Positions 1 to 10,970 of a stretch of DNA of 64,000 nt are shown one piece after another. The number at the start of each line of letters is the position of its first letter. Within the stretch, counting starts at the first letter, position 1. A program made the position numbers and the translations under genes. The notes under the pieces are model-generated. The model was given only the letters and a program-made list of their open reading frames with translations. It had not been told where the DNA came from and did no database searches. Origin of the DNA: Fomitopsis serialis (Eukaryota > Basidiomycota > Agaricomycetes > Polyporales > Fomitopsidaceae); NCBI RefSeq assembly GCF_022376445.1, contig NW_025955056.1, positions 62,001 through 126,000 on the forward strand, in the 5' to 3' direction.

Positions 1-518
1 GGCAGCGTCCGAGCTCGGACGAACTCGCCGGGCTTCGCAGCGGCCCCCTCCTCGCGCAGCGGCCGCGGGTCGATGCAGTCATCACGCATCAGTACCGGCC
101 GAAAGGAGTTGTTTCTCGATAGGCTGTCGTGCGACGGGCCTCATCAATGTCATGGTTGGGGAGTGGCCGCGCCGCATGCCGTGTGGGACATGTTGCTGTC
201 GCCGCTAGCGCAGTCGGACGAGCTGTAAGTGCATCGTCGAATCCCTAAACCGTCGTTCTCAGAGCGTCGTGCAGTGACGGCGGGAGGGTAAAAGTGCCAG
301 ACCGTAAAAACACCTATATTCTGAGTCAAGAGCACTGCAACGTCCCCAAGCATGGATATCCAACCTAAATGTCCGACAGGCCTTGTAGTACTCGCGCCAC
401 ACACTGTGACATGACACAAGCACGCTGTGGCTGGAATTTCTGGCGATACCACAACGGTCGCGCGGCTGGCAGCATCCCCCGAAGCCTCCAGAGCTCCAGC
501 GACTACGAACGCCTCTGG

Positions 519-629
519 TGGCGCGCGGAGATGTATTGTACGGATGGACGGCTCGCCGCAGCCTGAGGATGACGCGCGGGGACGTATTGTACGGACGGAA
601 GCCCCGGCGCAGGGTGGCGCGCGGGGGCC
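519..629. repeat. 51-bp imperfect tandem repeat
   Basis: Two adjacent units share the order GCGCGG, then GTATTGTACGGA, then a GC-rich tail, with the shared word offset by 51 bp (533 versus 584). A partial third unit starts near 615 with the same GGCGCGCGGGG word. Unit identity is moderate, with several substitutions. Open reading frames cross it only as low-complexity sequence, so it is probably non-coding minisatellite-like DNA. Confidence 0.6.
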
Positions 630-631
630 GC

Positions 632-652
632 GGGGGGGGGGGGGGGGGGGGG
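632..652. repeat. homopolymer run of 21 G
   Basis: The plus strand reads C and then 21 consecutive G before AAAG. It follows directly after the tandem repeat and a GGGGGCCGC word. The exact length in an assembly is unreliable for such a run. The block is long enough for a G-quadruplex, but that is inference. Confidence 0.8.
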
Positions 653-738
653 AAAGACTGGAGCCCGACACCGTGTGTGTCACTTCTGCTCTGACAGTGC
701 TACCCATCTTCACGTGTACCATAGCGTCGCGGCAGAAT

Positions 739-978
739 CTATTCAGTCAACTGGTCGCTATGTGTGCGGAAAGCTGTACTCACCACGTGAGCCTGTTTCG
801 ACGCACGTCCCCAGTCGATAAGATATGCTCGGGAGGCCTGGTCGTTGAAGAGGACGTTCGTCACAACGGGATCTTTGTGAAGCCAGCCAGTGCGGTGGTA
901 AATGTTTAGGATTGCGTCCGTCGCGACGTCTACGGCGTGGTCCAGCAGCGCCCAACATTGCTGCGGGTTGTGTCGCAC
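739..978 (-). pseudogene. FunK1-type protein kinase fragment
   Basis: The minus strand encodes about 79 residues holding the catalytic loop and metal-binding region of a fungal FunK1-like kinase. A WLHKDPVVTNVLF segment corresponds to the H-x-D-x-x-x-x-N loop, and LIDWGRA about 20 residues later stands in the DFG position as D-W, as is usual for this family. Upstream residues include RHNPQQCWALLDHAVDV, which looks like the preceding helix. I could not find a glycine-rich loop, a beta-3 lysine or a C-lobe in any frame of the flanks, so this is probably a truncated relic. FunK1 kinases are expanded in mushroom-forming fungi. Its function is unknown and probably lost. The boundaries are those of the open frame. 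Confidence 0.5.
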
Positions 979-2466
979 ACGCGCATACGCGGACGTGGTG
1001 TCGAGGCATTTGCCTGGCGATCATCCAATTCCGGTGTTGGTCGTCCAGACCGCACTTCCACAGAGCTCCGACCTGAGTAGACGTGTCAAGTTTGCACAAG
1101 CGAGGCGAGAGAGAACGTAGGGAACGTACGGCGGAAGTCGCCTCGACCTCATGTGGAGTGATCCTCGTCTTGGCGTACCCGCCCTTAAATTTGCCGTCGA
1201 GGTGGAAGGGCGATCCACCCCTTGCGGTCGCATGACCGTGAATCCATGCCTCTGATCACACAGACAACAATTTGAGTGCTCTGAATCCCTCTTCAGGCTT
1301 GCCTTCGGCTCTTCTTACCGATATGCCTGATGATGGGAGCATGGACAATCATGATCGAGTGTGTTGTCGGCGTGCAAACTTGTATCCGGGTAACTCCCCT
1401 GTCACTGTGTGTTGGCAACGATGAGCACTGGTGCGAATATGAAGTAGACTCGGACGTGCTCACATGTGATGCTCTATGCCTCTCCATCGACTGGGACCTA
1501 TGCATTGAGGCTTGCATAGTGATGGCTAGTCGCTCGAGTCGCTCGGCACCGACTCGGATATCCCGAGTAGGACGGTGCCACAACGTTGCAACGTTGAACC
1601 TTTGAACGCCGGTCAAGTGCAAGTGCTACATAAGTCTGGACAAGCCACAGACGACCTGCTGCGAGTGCACTCTGCTACTATCGATTTTGAGTCCGCTCTG
1701 TGTGCCTCAAGTGTGCCTAGCTCCGTTGTTAGTATGATTCGGCCACCTAAAGATCTGAGCAGCGAGTGGAATAATCTTACGTTAGGCTCATTTGGACGGC
1801 ACATGCGTGGGTAATAGCCGGGTTCGAGTAGTCATGCATTAATGCTGCAGTCCTCGAGCTTCAAAGCTTCATACCTGGCAGTGCCAGCGCACCATTGAGT
1901 CATTCCGCCTAGCCAATGCGGCGAGAATGCCAAGAGTAAGAGAATGCACAGCAAACCAGTGATGAGGAGGACATCCGGCGAGCAGAGTGAACGAGCATCA
2001 GAAGCTAGAGCAATAGCATTCGCTAAGATATCACAGATCGTACTATACAAATGGAGGACAAGGAGAGATGGGGTGAATTATATGTCGCCAAAGCATGAAA
2101 CTCCGTATGACATGGAAACAGTGCCATCAGAGCGATTAAACAGGCTCTTTCACTCGGACCACCACGAACTAGAAAGCAATCGACCCGCGCTTGAAAGCCA
2201 GAAGAATACCGACGGAAAGCGAGAGCGTGCAGTGGTGGTCGCAATGTTGAAAACACTTCGAGGCGCGGTGGAAATTTATTGGCGGTTCGTGGGAACATTC
2301 GATCATGTGACTAGACGCGTCGCGTCGCCAACGGCCCGAAACGCGCCCTCCATGCCGTTCGCGCCTTCAGCTGCGCCGGTCAGCCTCGGTCAGCGCACAG
2401 CTCAACTTAGACTCGGACAACGGTCATCCCCTCCTGGCACCCATTCCGCTTGTTACACTACCTGAC
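979..2466. other. no recognisable gene
   Basis: Open frames in this interval are short and carry no motif I recognise. One minus-strand frame near 1832-2050 would give a single hydrophobic segment (LLITGLLCILLLLAF), but it has no ATG in a suitable position and no neighbouring exon. The right end should contain the promoter of the alpha-amylase gene. I cannot point to a defined TATA element. Confidence 0.4.
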
Positions 2467-4989
2467 ATGGGCCAAAATGGCTCGCTGATAGACTGGGTGC
2501 TCACGCGCCTGAGAGGATACCCTCGTCCCGCATTAGAGCGCATGCGGTTAAGTCATAGAAGTACTCCAGACAATGGTTTGATGGTACGTGTCGAGGAGGT
2601 CTAGAAGTGAACTGGTCGCTCATAACAGTCTGTTAGATTCAATTCTTTACTTGGGACAGCAAGCATCCCAACATGAGTTGGTGGCAGCACTTCGAGACTG
2701 AAGTCCCGAGGCTGGCCGACCTCGGCGTCACTCAGGTCTGGCTTCCGCCGCCCAACAAGGCAATGAATGAGGTAACAGGGCTTTGTACTGCTTACCCCTT
2801 CGAGATTTGATGAGGTATCGAGTAGACAGGCCAAGGCTACGATGCCTATGACCTGGTATGTGGACGTTTTGATCTTCACCGACCATTCAATAAGACTTCC
2901 AGTGGGACTTAGGTGAATTCGACCAGAAGGGCGTTGTCTCTACCAGATGGGGTACCAAAGACCAGCTCGTGCATGCCATTGAGGTAGCGAAGGCCCACGG
3001 CATTGACGTCCTGATCGATGCCATTTTGAATGTACGTAGCCTCTCAGCGAATGATCGGCGCGAGCTCTCACTGTGTAATGGTTGCTACAATAGCACAAGA
3101 TTGGTGCGGACAGAACAGAGACATTTGAAGCAGTGCCCGTGGATCCTCAGAACCGTCTCAGAGACTTGACGCCTCCGAGGGAGATCGAGGTGTGTTGCTG
3201 GAAGTGCATGCCGTCCTTTCAGCGATACCCAGACCTCTCGGAATACAGGGCTGGACTGCGTTTGACTTCCCTGGGAGGAAAAATCATGTAACACTTTTCC
3301 ATTCCCTTTGAGAAGGATGCTGAACGACTCGTAGTATAGTACGTTCAAATGGACGCAAGAGCACTTCACTGGTACGTCTCTACTTTCTGTTCCAGTGATG
3401 TTACCTTTCCATTCCGAAACGACACAGGCTTGGATTGGGATCACAAGAAACGGCTCAAGGGGGTCTATCGTATCGTCGGTGGGTCACACAAGGGCTGGTC
3501 CAAGTTCGTCGACAGTGAACTTGGCAACTATGACTACCTACTCGGAGCCGATGTTCGTACGCCAATTCCTCACAGCAGCCATTGACCTACCAAACGAGTA
3601 GATTGACCATCGTCATCCGGATGTTCGGCAAGATATCTTCGCATGGGGAGAATGGGTGCTCAAGGTACCAAAACACTACGATCTACGCATTATGTGCTCA
3701 TAGGGCACCAGACGACCGGCGGTGCGGGATTCCGCTTAGACGCTATCAAGCACATAGATCGATACTTTCTACTTGACTTCGTAGGTCACTCACTTTGCGT
3801 TGCGTCTAGCATTGAACATATGGTTCCGACGTAGCTCAAGCATGTACGAAGAGCGACGGGGAGGGAAGATGTTTTCGCGGTTGCGGAGTACTGGTCTGCG
3901 AAGTGAGGCTCCGCTTCCATTATCCGAAGCCATGCTCATGCCAGTTGAAAGCGTGAAGCTAATCAAGCCCTATATCTATGTTTTCCAAGGGCTGGTAAGC
4001 TATGCTTGGCACTTGGTCGCTCGGACACGAGTTCACCTCATGCAGGTGACGTTCTTTGACGTTCCGCTGCACCACAATTTCTATCGAGCGAGCAAGGCTG
4101 GTGCACGATATGATTTGAGGACCATATTCAACGATACCGTTGTGAAGTTTAGACCTGGAGATGCTATCACATTCGTCGACAATCACGAGTGTGTACTTCT
4201 CTTATATCTGCCATTCGAGCCGTGATCTGATAGCAATGTCCAGCACCGTAAGTGGGGAAGGCTCAGCCGACATTGCACCCTAATTCTTCCTTGCTAGCAA
4301 ATCGGTCAAAGCCTGGAGAGTTGGGTAGGTTCAGTATGCGTCACGGCACTACGACTGGAGAGACTCACTGCGGCTGGGCAGGTCGGTGCCAACTTCAAGA
4401 TTGTGGCCTACGCTCTAGTCCTTCTCCGCGGTGAAGGTCACCCGTGAGTCGTCATACTCCAGGCCCATCGTGCCCCTCCGACGCAATCACATAGATGTGT
4501 TTTCTACGGCGATCTCTATCCCAATGAAGAGTGCTACGACGCTCGTGTTGCGAATGCCCTGCAAGTGTTCATGAAGGCACGAAAGCTGTATGCCTACGGC
4601 GATCGCACCGACTACTTCCATTCGCGGAACTGCATAGGCTTCGTACGTTCCGGTGACGCTCAACATGGAGGGTGCGCGGTCCTCGTCAGCAATGCCGATC
4701 AAGGCCATGGGTACGGTCACGTCTTCTTTGCTTCGCTACGGTAACTCTGACGTTTCTATTCAGTGCCCAGGGTGTGATTCACAGTGTACGGATGAACGTC
4801 GGAACGGTACGTGTTTCTTAGTGGTGACCTGCGCATCAATGCCGATGGATTGGACAGAACGTCGGGCCCAGCACGTTCAACTCGATGATTGGCACCGGGA
4901 GCGTTGATGTGTCTGCGGACGGATGGGGCACCTTCACCTGCCTTCCCGGGGCGGTGCAAGTCTGGGTAAAGAACGATTTTGCACCCTAG
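2467..4989 (+). CDS. alpha-amylase, glycoside hydrolase family 13 (intracellular type)
   Basis: This is an alpha-amylase of the GH13 type that hydrolyses alpha-1,4-glucan. Exon 1 (2467-2583) is 39 codons in frame and ends at GTACGT, and the next exon starts at 2637 with IQFFTWDS. All four conserved regions are visible: DAILN followed by HK after an intron (region I), GFRLDAIKHI (II, nucleophile Asp), FAVAEYW (III, acid/base Glu) and TFVDNH (IV). The rest follows the family through FYGDLYPNEECYDARVANAL to the C-terminal beta domain, with the stop at 4987-4989. There is no signal peptide, so I infer an intracellular enzyme like the GH13 subfamily 5 amylases of fungi. At 3903-3944 the only visible GT-AG pair does not keep the frame. 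The residue after VDNH is Asp or Glu depending on the splice choice at 4187. About 12 short exons. The family call is firm and the exon model approximate. Confidence 0.88.
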
Positions 4990-5852
4990 GTTGTTCTCTG
5001 GTCCACTGCGCCACATCTCATTGCTCTTCTGTCGTTTCTGCTTATCTCAGGATGGATGGTATATCAGTATTCAATACATAATCTAATGCTGGACCCGCTG
5101 ATCTACAACAGCCTGAAATCGGCGACGGCGACAAAATGATGCAACCTTTACATGATACCTTGATAGTGGTCAACGAGGCAAAATCAACCTCAGTACAGTC
5201 ACAATTTGTACCGCACCCCCTCGCCTAGACTTCAGTTCTTCGCCCCGATCATGGAGTCGCTGTTGTCATACCGGCGTCCGACTGGAAGGCTGTCATGTTC
5301 AAGTTCACTCGCCGGCACACAGGTATAGTATGCCTGTCTTAAGCCCCAGCGACACCATATTCCCAATTTAGTGGGGTTTCTGCTGGCGAGAGTAAGCATC
5401 GGCATCTCTGCGCATACGACCCTTCACGTAGGCCTTTCAACGGGTCACTGAATCGTAGACCAAAGCCTACTGGTGGTCTCAGTGACAGCACCCTGCAGGC
5501 TACAGCGAAGAAAACCAATCCACAGGTGTGACCGAACTCCAGACACAGTACCGCATTCGATATGATTCAGATCAATATACCCTTTCTCCCTGCTTTCTCC
5601 TCGGCCTATAAAGCTTAAAGCTTAAGGCCTTAAGGCCTTATGTCTCGGCGCCGCCAGAGTCGTAGTACTGCCAGTACAGGAATTCGAATATAGCTCACGT
5701 GGGGCGCGTACGCGCCCAATGGAACGCGTCTCTCGCCACAAACGCGTGTTCTCGCTTGCACACGACCCTTGATCTCTCTAGGAACAGACACTCCTGAACG
5801 CAGGCATCTAGACTCTCGGAACTGGAGAACGCGACTACTATCTCACCGTGCT
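4990..5852. other. intergenic region before RMI1
   Basis: No open frame here resembles a known protein. The stretch holds the 3' flank of the amylase gene and the upstream region of RMI1. A CTATAAAG word lies at about 5606-5613, immediately before the AGCTT/GGCC palindrome cluster listed separately. It is about 240 bp from the RMI1 start, so a TATA role is uncertain. Confidence 0.5.
5611..5640. repeat. nested short palindromes
   Basis: Two overlapping palindromic words follow one another: AAGCTTAAAGCTT and then TTAAGGCCTTAA with a partial repeat of AAGGCCTTA. They lie in the RMI1 upstream region. No function can be assigned from the sequence. Confidence 0.6.
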
Positions 5853-7772
5853 ATGGCTCCCCCGCCTCAGGTTACACAATGGTTGCAGCGTGCTTATCCC
5901 CGTCCGAGGGTGGACCAAGTGCGTCGTTATATCTTTGTTATGCACTCAATCCATGACAGGTTTGTAAGGAATGGCTCAACGACTGCTATAACTGGGTCAG
6001 AGAGGAATACAACTACGAGCCAGTGACGCACATGGACCAAATCATACACAATGTGGACATACAGCTGCTGGAATCCGATCTCAGGGATTCCATGGTGCCC
6101 GGAACAGGGCTACCCCAGATCTCACCTGACACTAAGGAGACGACGATACATGGACCTATTCTCGTGCAAGTCCTTAGCATAATGGAGATCGGACAGAGCG
6201 CGTTTTCGTTGATGAGCGTCCGGCAAGCGAAGCTCGAGCGTGCGGATATGGCGGGTCTCGCGGGGGAAGAGGACGACGAGGACGAAGGGCCTATCCCATC
6301 TTACCCGCGTTCAATGCTTCGTTTCGAGCTCACAGACGGCTCGATCACCCTGCCTGCTGTGGAACACCGTCGCTTGCCAGATTTCAAGCTCGGAGAGAGC
6401 AGGCTCGGCCTTAAGGTGAGCGGTAGCCTCCCTATTTGGTTCTGCGTTAGATGCACGCCCAATCCACGCCCCAACCTACACTGGTCTTTTCCTTCCCGGC
6501 TCGACAAGCCGTAGGCCATTGTGCCCTCTCTTTGAAGTTGCTTTGTTCATAATGTGACCCATGCTCAGTAGATGATACTCAAAAACGTTCCCGTCCGGAG
6601 AGGCATCGCCTTCCTCGAGCCCAAGTGTGTGATCATGAAGGGCCACCACGTCGCCGACCTCGAAGCGTTTCAAGACCGGAACTTCGCTCGTGCTCTCCGG
6701 GAGCGAATGCGGTACGTCTACAACCCATCTTTTCACGCGGTAGGTTCGCAAACTCACGACACGCATACAGTCTGCCTCACGATCCAGCACCGACGAGCCA
6801 GAGCCACAAGCCCAAGTCGTGGCGGCAGTCCCGCAGGCACCCGCACACGCTCCTCCACGCACGCCAGAACGCCAGGCAGCACCAGGCGCACGCGTAACCC
6901 CAGTTCGCTCGCCCCTACGCGATGTCTCTGAGCCACCCGCCTCTCCGGTAGCAGCAGGGCCATCTGGCTCATACCACGACGACGATGCCGGCCAACCCCG
7001 ACGACGTAAAGTCCCCAGTCGAGCGAACCGTACCCCTTCGCCAGAGCCACCCGCACGGGCCGCCCGAGCTCCTACGCCGCCTAACACCCGCTCGCACTAC
7101 TTCGCCAACGCGGGCCCGGGAGCGTCCAACCCCTCTGCGGCCCTCGCACGCGAACGGATCCTCTCGCCGAACGGGCGGCCGCCCATTTTCGTCCCGGACA
7201 GCGATGAGGACGAGGACGAGAACATGGACTGGCAAGTGGCGGGGGCGCGCGAGCCTGCGGTGCCCGCAGCGAACGGCTCGAGCTCGGACTTCGACATGGG
7301 CGACGAGGACTACTTCAACGACGAGGCGATCCTGGAGCTGGCGGATCGTGTGGAGAGGGAGGAGCTCGCGATGCAGTCGCAGACGCAGGGCGCGAAGAAT
7401 CGCGCTGACTCGGCGCTGCCTCAGACGGCATCGAGCGGGAGGACGGTGGTGGCGACAGCATCTACGTCGAGGACGGCCGTTGCGTCCAGTGGGCCCTTCC
7501 CAGGGCCGCCCTCTAACCCTCGGTCTGGCTCTGAGGGTGGAAGTACGACGATCCGGGGATCGGGCTCTACGCGAGGGAGAGCGGGGAGCAGCCGGCCGGA
7601 GACTCAGAGGAGTGCGGGGGCTGAGGTGATCGCGTCGGAAGTTATCACCATAGAAGACTCTGACACCGACGATAAGGAGAACATACCCGCTCCGACGCGT
7701 CATGTCAGGAGGCGCGTGAATAGGCCGCTTCCAAGTCAGGATCCGGGGGACATCATCGAGTTGTCGGACTAG
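5853..7772 (+). CDS. RMI1: RecQ-mediated genome instability protein 1
   Basis: RMI1 is the OB-fold subunit of the Sgs1/BLM-Top3-Rmi1 complex, which dissolves double Holliday junctions. The model has four exons, 5853-5918, 5960-6415, 6572-6739 and 6771-7772, and is in frame to TAG at 7770-7772 (about 563 aa). The N-terminal region has the family pattern: a short helical part with EWLNDCYNWVREEY, then VDIQLLESDLRDSM. The OB-fold follows, with MLRFELTDGS and LGLKMILKNVPVRRGIAFLEP. From about residue 225 onward it is low-complexity and acidic/Ser-rich, ending with ITIEDSDTDDKENIP and IIELSD, which resemble SUMO-interaction-like acidic patches (inference). The last intron (6740-6770) would be only 31 nt. 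Its neighbour DNAJC8 is convergent, 264 bp away. Confidence 0.85.
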
Positions 7773-8036
7773 CGGTGAGCTGATGCAGCGGGAACGCCCG
7801 GTTGCGGCTGTGTCGTGAGTGTGCTGTGGGACGTACCGATACCCTTGTATATGATTCCTACTTCTTGTCTGTGTCAGCAGGTTCATGGCCGAGGGTTCTA
7901 TTGACATCTTATGTACATATGATACAGTATGCAGATACTACAATGCGGAGAGCGGTGGGATACATCTCGGTCGAGGCAAGGCCCCTTGTATACAGCGTTC
8001 CTGTGGCACGCGAGCAGACATATCTATGCGAGAAGC

Positions 8037-9114
8037 TCACCCGAGGATGGCGACTTTCTGCTTCTTTTTCTTAGATTTGCCCTGCGCGAACGACCGCCAG
8101 TTGCCCACTCGCTGTTCACGTGTGTCTGTCGTTCAAAACCGATGAGCGGGTCGAAAAGAAGCAACAGGCGGAGGTCGCACCTTCCCATCTCGCGTCGTCC
8201 TCTGCCTTGCGCTTCTTAGCGCTGACTTCATCTTCCTTCTTCTTTGCCTCAAGACCCTCATTCGCCAGGTTCATCTTGATTGCCCTAACGACGACAAGTA
8301 TGTTAGTAAAGCGTCTGCGAGGGGGGAACATGCATGAGTGACTTACTTCCTCCGCCGGACCTCTTCCTCGATCAAAAGTTCCTTTGCCTGTGCCAAGAAT
8401 TGTTGCTGCCACGGAGGGTTCAACCCTTTTAGTTTGGGGTCGTTAGCCTGTGTTGTGGTAGGGAGCTGCAAGCCCTTGAGCAGCATGATGCGAGCCTGGT
8501 TAAGGACTGCATCAATCTCTTCGCGTTTCGGTTTATCGGAGAGTTGAGACTCGGCCTGTGTACAAATCAAAGGACAGTCGAGGAATGAGACCCGAAGGGG
8601 CATGTATTGACAAATGGAAGTGAGAAACTGGGCATGCACATGAGGAGTAGAGGTAGAGACTGACCTGCTTGAGCAGTTCGAATGCATCTGGTGCGCGAGC
8701 GTGGGGATTCTTGTCAGGATGGATGACTATGTGTCAAACAACGTACACAATGCCCAATCAATATGCACATTCAGGACAACACGGCTGGGCCGGGAGGGGT
8801 AGGCTCACAGAGCGAGAGCTGTCGATACTTCTTCTTGATGTCGTCCGCTGAGGCGTCTTGCTGTAAGTCTAGTATCTCGTATGGGCTATTTTCGGCGAAT
8901 GGGGATAGCGTCAGAAGTCAGGTCACCACTAGGATTGGCGGGCAAGGGCGTACTTGAGCTTGAAGGCCTTGAGAATCCGCTCAACCTCTATCTCGCGCTG
9001 GAAGGCGGTCGCCTCCCTGCTGAGGAGCTTCTCGATGTCATCTGTACCTGCAGAGGAAGCTGCAGCGGGACGCTTCGCGTTACCGCCCTTGGAGGAGGAT
9101 GCTTCTGCAGACAT
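8037..9114 (-). CDS. spf31: J-domain spliceosomal protein, DNAJC8/Spf31 family
   Basis: This is a J-protein of the DNAJC8/Spf31 family, associated with the spliceosome in fission yeast and humans. Exon 1 (9114-8954) encodes a basic N-terminus and DDIEKLLSREATAF, then joins at AA|C to PYEILDLQQDASADDIKKKYR from 8885. The next exon carries IHPDKNPHA, so the HPD that stimulates Hsp70 is present. After that come AESQLSDKPKREEID and NPPWQQQFLAQAKELLIEEE, and then a Lys/Glu-rich coiled stretch. The protein ends VGNWRSFAQGKSKKKKQKV AILG with the stop at 8037-8039, matching the family's WRxF plus basic tail ending. All exon joins I checked keep the frame. It shares a 211-bp divergent promoter with COX11. 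Confidence 0.88.
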
Positions 9115-9325
9115 GTTCCGTTGTCCCGTTCTCGAGCCCGGGCGAATCGAGATTGATGTGGCCGACTATTCTCGTCGGCGACACGCCTGTGCGATTGAAT
9201 GCGGCGGAAGGGAAGTGGGCCGGGCTGTCCCGCGTTGACCGTCAGGAGAGAGGCGGCAGAGTGCAGGGCGCCAAGTCGACGCTCAAGCACACGAGCGCGA
9301 GCGGACCTCGTTGCCACCGCCTGCG
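9115..9325. promoter_or_regulatory. shared divergent promoter DNAJC8/COX11
   Basis: The ATG of DNAJC8 (minus) and the ATG of COX11 (plus) are separated by 211 bp with no other gene, so both must be controlled from this interval. It is GC-rich, and I see no TATA box. Confidence 0.6.
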
Positions 9326-10465
9326 ATGAACTGTCTCCGGACCGCCTTCTTGCGGCCGTCACTCGTCAACACTTCGCGTCTATGCACAGCAACGGTGAGC
9401 GCAACGTACAACGAGACGAACAGGACGGCACGTTGACGACGAACAGAACAGGTCTCTCAGAATACAGACCTTTCCGTCATGCAGAACAGCCACCCACTTG
9501 CTCGAGACCGGATAGTATGGCCTCGCACACCAAAGTCGACATGGCGCACACTGTCGACGGAGACTCCTCCTCCCAAGGCTGCGCCGCCGCCTCCTAAGCC
9601 GGCCCACCGCGCATCTCGGCAGCAGATGTATGCAGCACGGAATCGTAGTTTGCTTATGTACACTGCCGCCGTGGTATGTCTTTCGTCTCATTCTCGCGGC
9701 AGCACAATCCGGGCATTCGCTGATCCTTACCAGATAGTAGTGGGCGTTGGTGTAACTTACGCTGCGGTGCCGCTCTACCGGATGTTCTGCGCAGCCACAG
9801 GGTTTGCTGGGACACCGAAGGTCGGGATGGGCAAATTTGAGGCGGAACGACTGGTACCTGTCGAGAATGCAAGGCGCATCAAGGTGCACTTCAATGCGGA
9901 TACGTCGGACTCGCTGCCTTGGTCGTTCACTCCGTCGCAAAGGTTTGTGAGCGTTCTCCCGGGTGAGACTAGTCTCGCCTTCTACAAGGCAAAGAACAAA
10001 TCAAGTCAGGACATCATCGGCATTGCTACCTATAACGTAACACCGGACAGGGTGCGTGCCACGTCGCTGTGTTGACATCCATGACTGAGGACCACTGCTT
10101 AGATTGCGCCCTACTTCGGCAAGGTAGAATGCTTCTGTTTTGACGAACAAAAATTGCTGGCGGGCGAGGAAGTGGACATGCCTCTACTCTTCTTCATTGA
10201 CAAAGATGTCCTTGAGGATCCGACTTGCAGGAATCTCGACGACGTGGTGTTGTCATACACGTTCTTCCGGTACTACTTCAATCATTTTTTCTATACGGTC
10301 CATGCTAACGCATCACTTAGTGCGAGGAGGAATGCTCATGGTCATCTTGAGCCCGATGCCCCTGATGATGTCGTACAGGCATCCCAAGGATTTGCTGGGT
10401 ATGAGATGGCGCCGAGAGTTGAGGACAGGAAGCCCACATCAGAGGACACCCCGAAGTCTTCATAG
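9326..10465 (+). CDS. COX11: cytochrome c oxidase assembly protein COX11
   Basis: COX11 is the inner-membrane copper chaperone that delivers copper to the CuB site of Cox1. Five exons (9326-9394, 9452-9673, 9734-10051, 10103-10269, 10321-10465) give an in-frame 306-residue protein. The N-terminus MNCLRTAFLRPSLVNTSRLC is Arg/Ser-rich and acid-free, as expected for a mitochondrial presequence. A single membrane segment runs through LLMYTAAVIVVGVGVTYAAV and is followed by PLYRMFCAATGF, the family's conserved stretch with the intermembrane-space Cys. The copper ligands are in VECFCFDEQKL (CFCF motif). The family's DPxxxxLxxVxLSYTFF ending appears as DDVVLSYTFFR before a short divergent tail. No frameshift is needed in this gene. 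Confidence 0.93.
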
Positions 10466-10943
10466 CTCTAATGTACACATCGTATCTCTCTCTGCTTGTC
10501 ATTACACATCCGCCTGGAATGTAATAGATCTCCCCTCCTGGAGTTACGGTGTCGCCGCATGCATTCGGGCCGTCAACAGGACCTGCCAAATATGGGAGTG
10601 ACGTTTCGCTTCATCCGGCTCACTGAACAGACGCCCTCGCTTTTTGCTCTTGTCCATCTTCCTCATCGACCACCGTCATCTCGCCATCATCCCACCAAGC
10701 TGGGTGCAAGTCTGCAAGCTGCATATTTTCCGAACTGTTCTATACCCCTGCATGAGGTCTGTGTAACATTGCACCGACTTTCTCCATCCACGTAACTTGA
10801 CACCTCTTCGAATCGCAGTCATCGCGTCCGTTATCCTGCAACACTAAAAGCAATAATTCTGTTCTACACACAATACTTTCTGTCAATCAACACGGCACTC
10901 TATCCTGAAGGTACTCGCCTCCTAAAGCGTCAGCGAATTCTCG
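10466..10943. other. intergenic, no gene seen
   Basis: This interval lies between the COX11 stop and the next gene. Open frames are short and unconserved. The COX11 3' end and the promoter of the next gene must lie here, but I cannot locate defined elements. Confidence 0.5.
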
Positions 10944-10970
10944 TTGACACGCATATTCAACACAAGTGCT

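Larger units (their letters stand above)
1..738. other. gene-poor left edge with simple repeats
   Basis: I see no convincing gene here. The open frames on both strands are low-complexity (Pro/Arg/Ser-rich) and follow from the high GC content. The stretch contains a 51-bp tandem repeat and a run of 21 G, listed separately. It could be the downstream flank of the kinase relic that lies to its right on the minus strand. Confidence 0.5.

Noticed and set aside
1832..2050. small hydrophobic protein on the minus strand
   Set aside because: One membrane-like segment only, no ATG start, no similarity that I recognise and no adjacent exon.
6969..7907. 312-codon open frame antisense to RMI1
   Set aside because: Arg-rich mirror of the acidic Ser-rich RMI1 tail, with no independent evidence.
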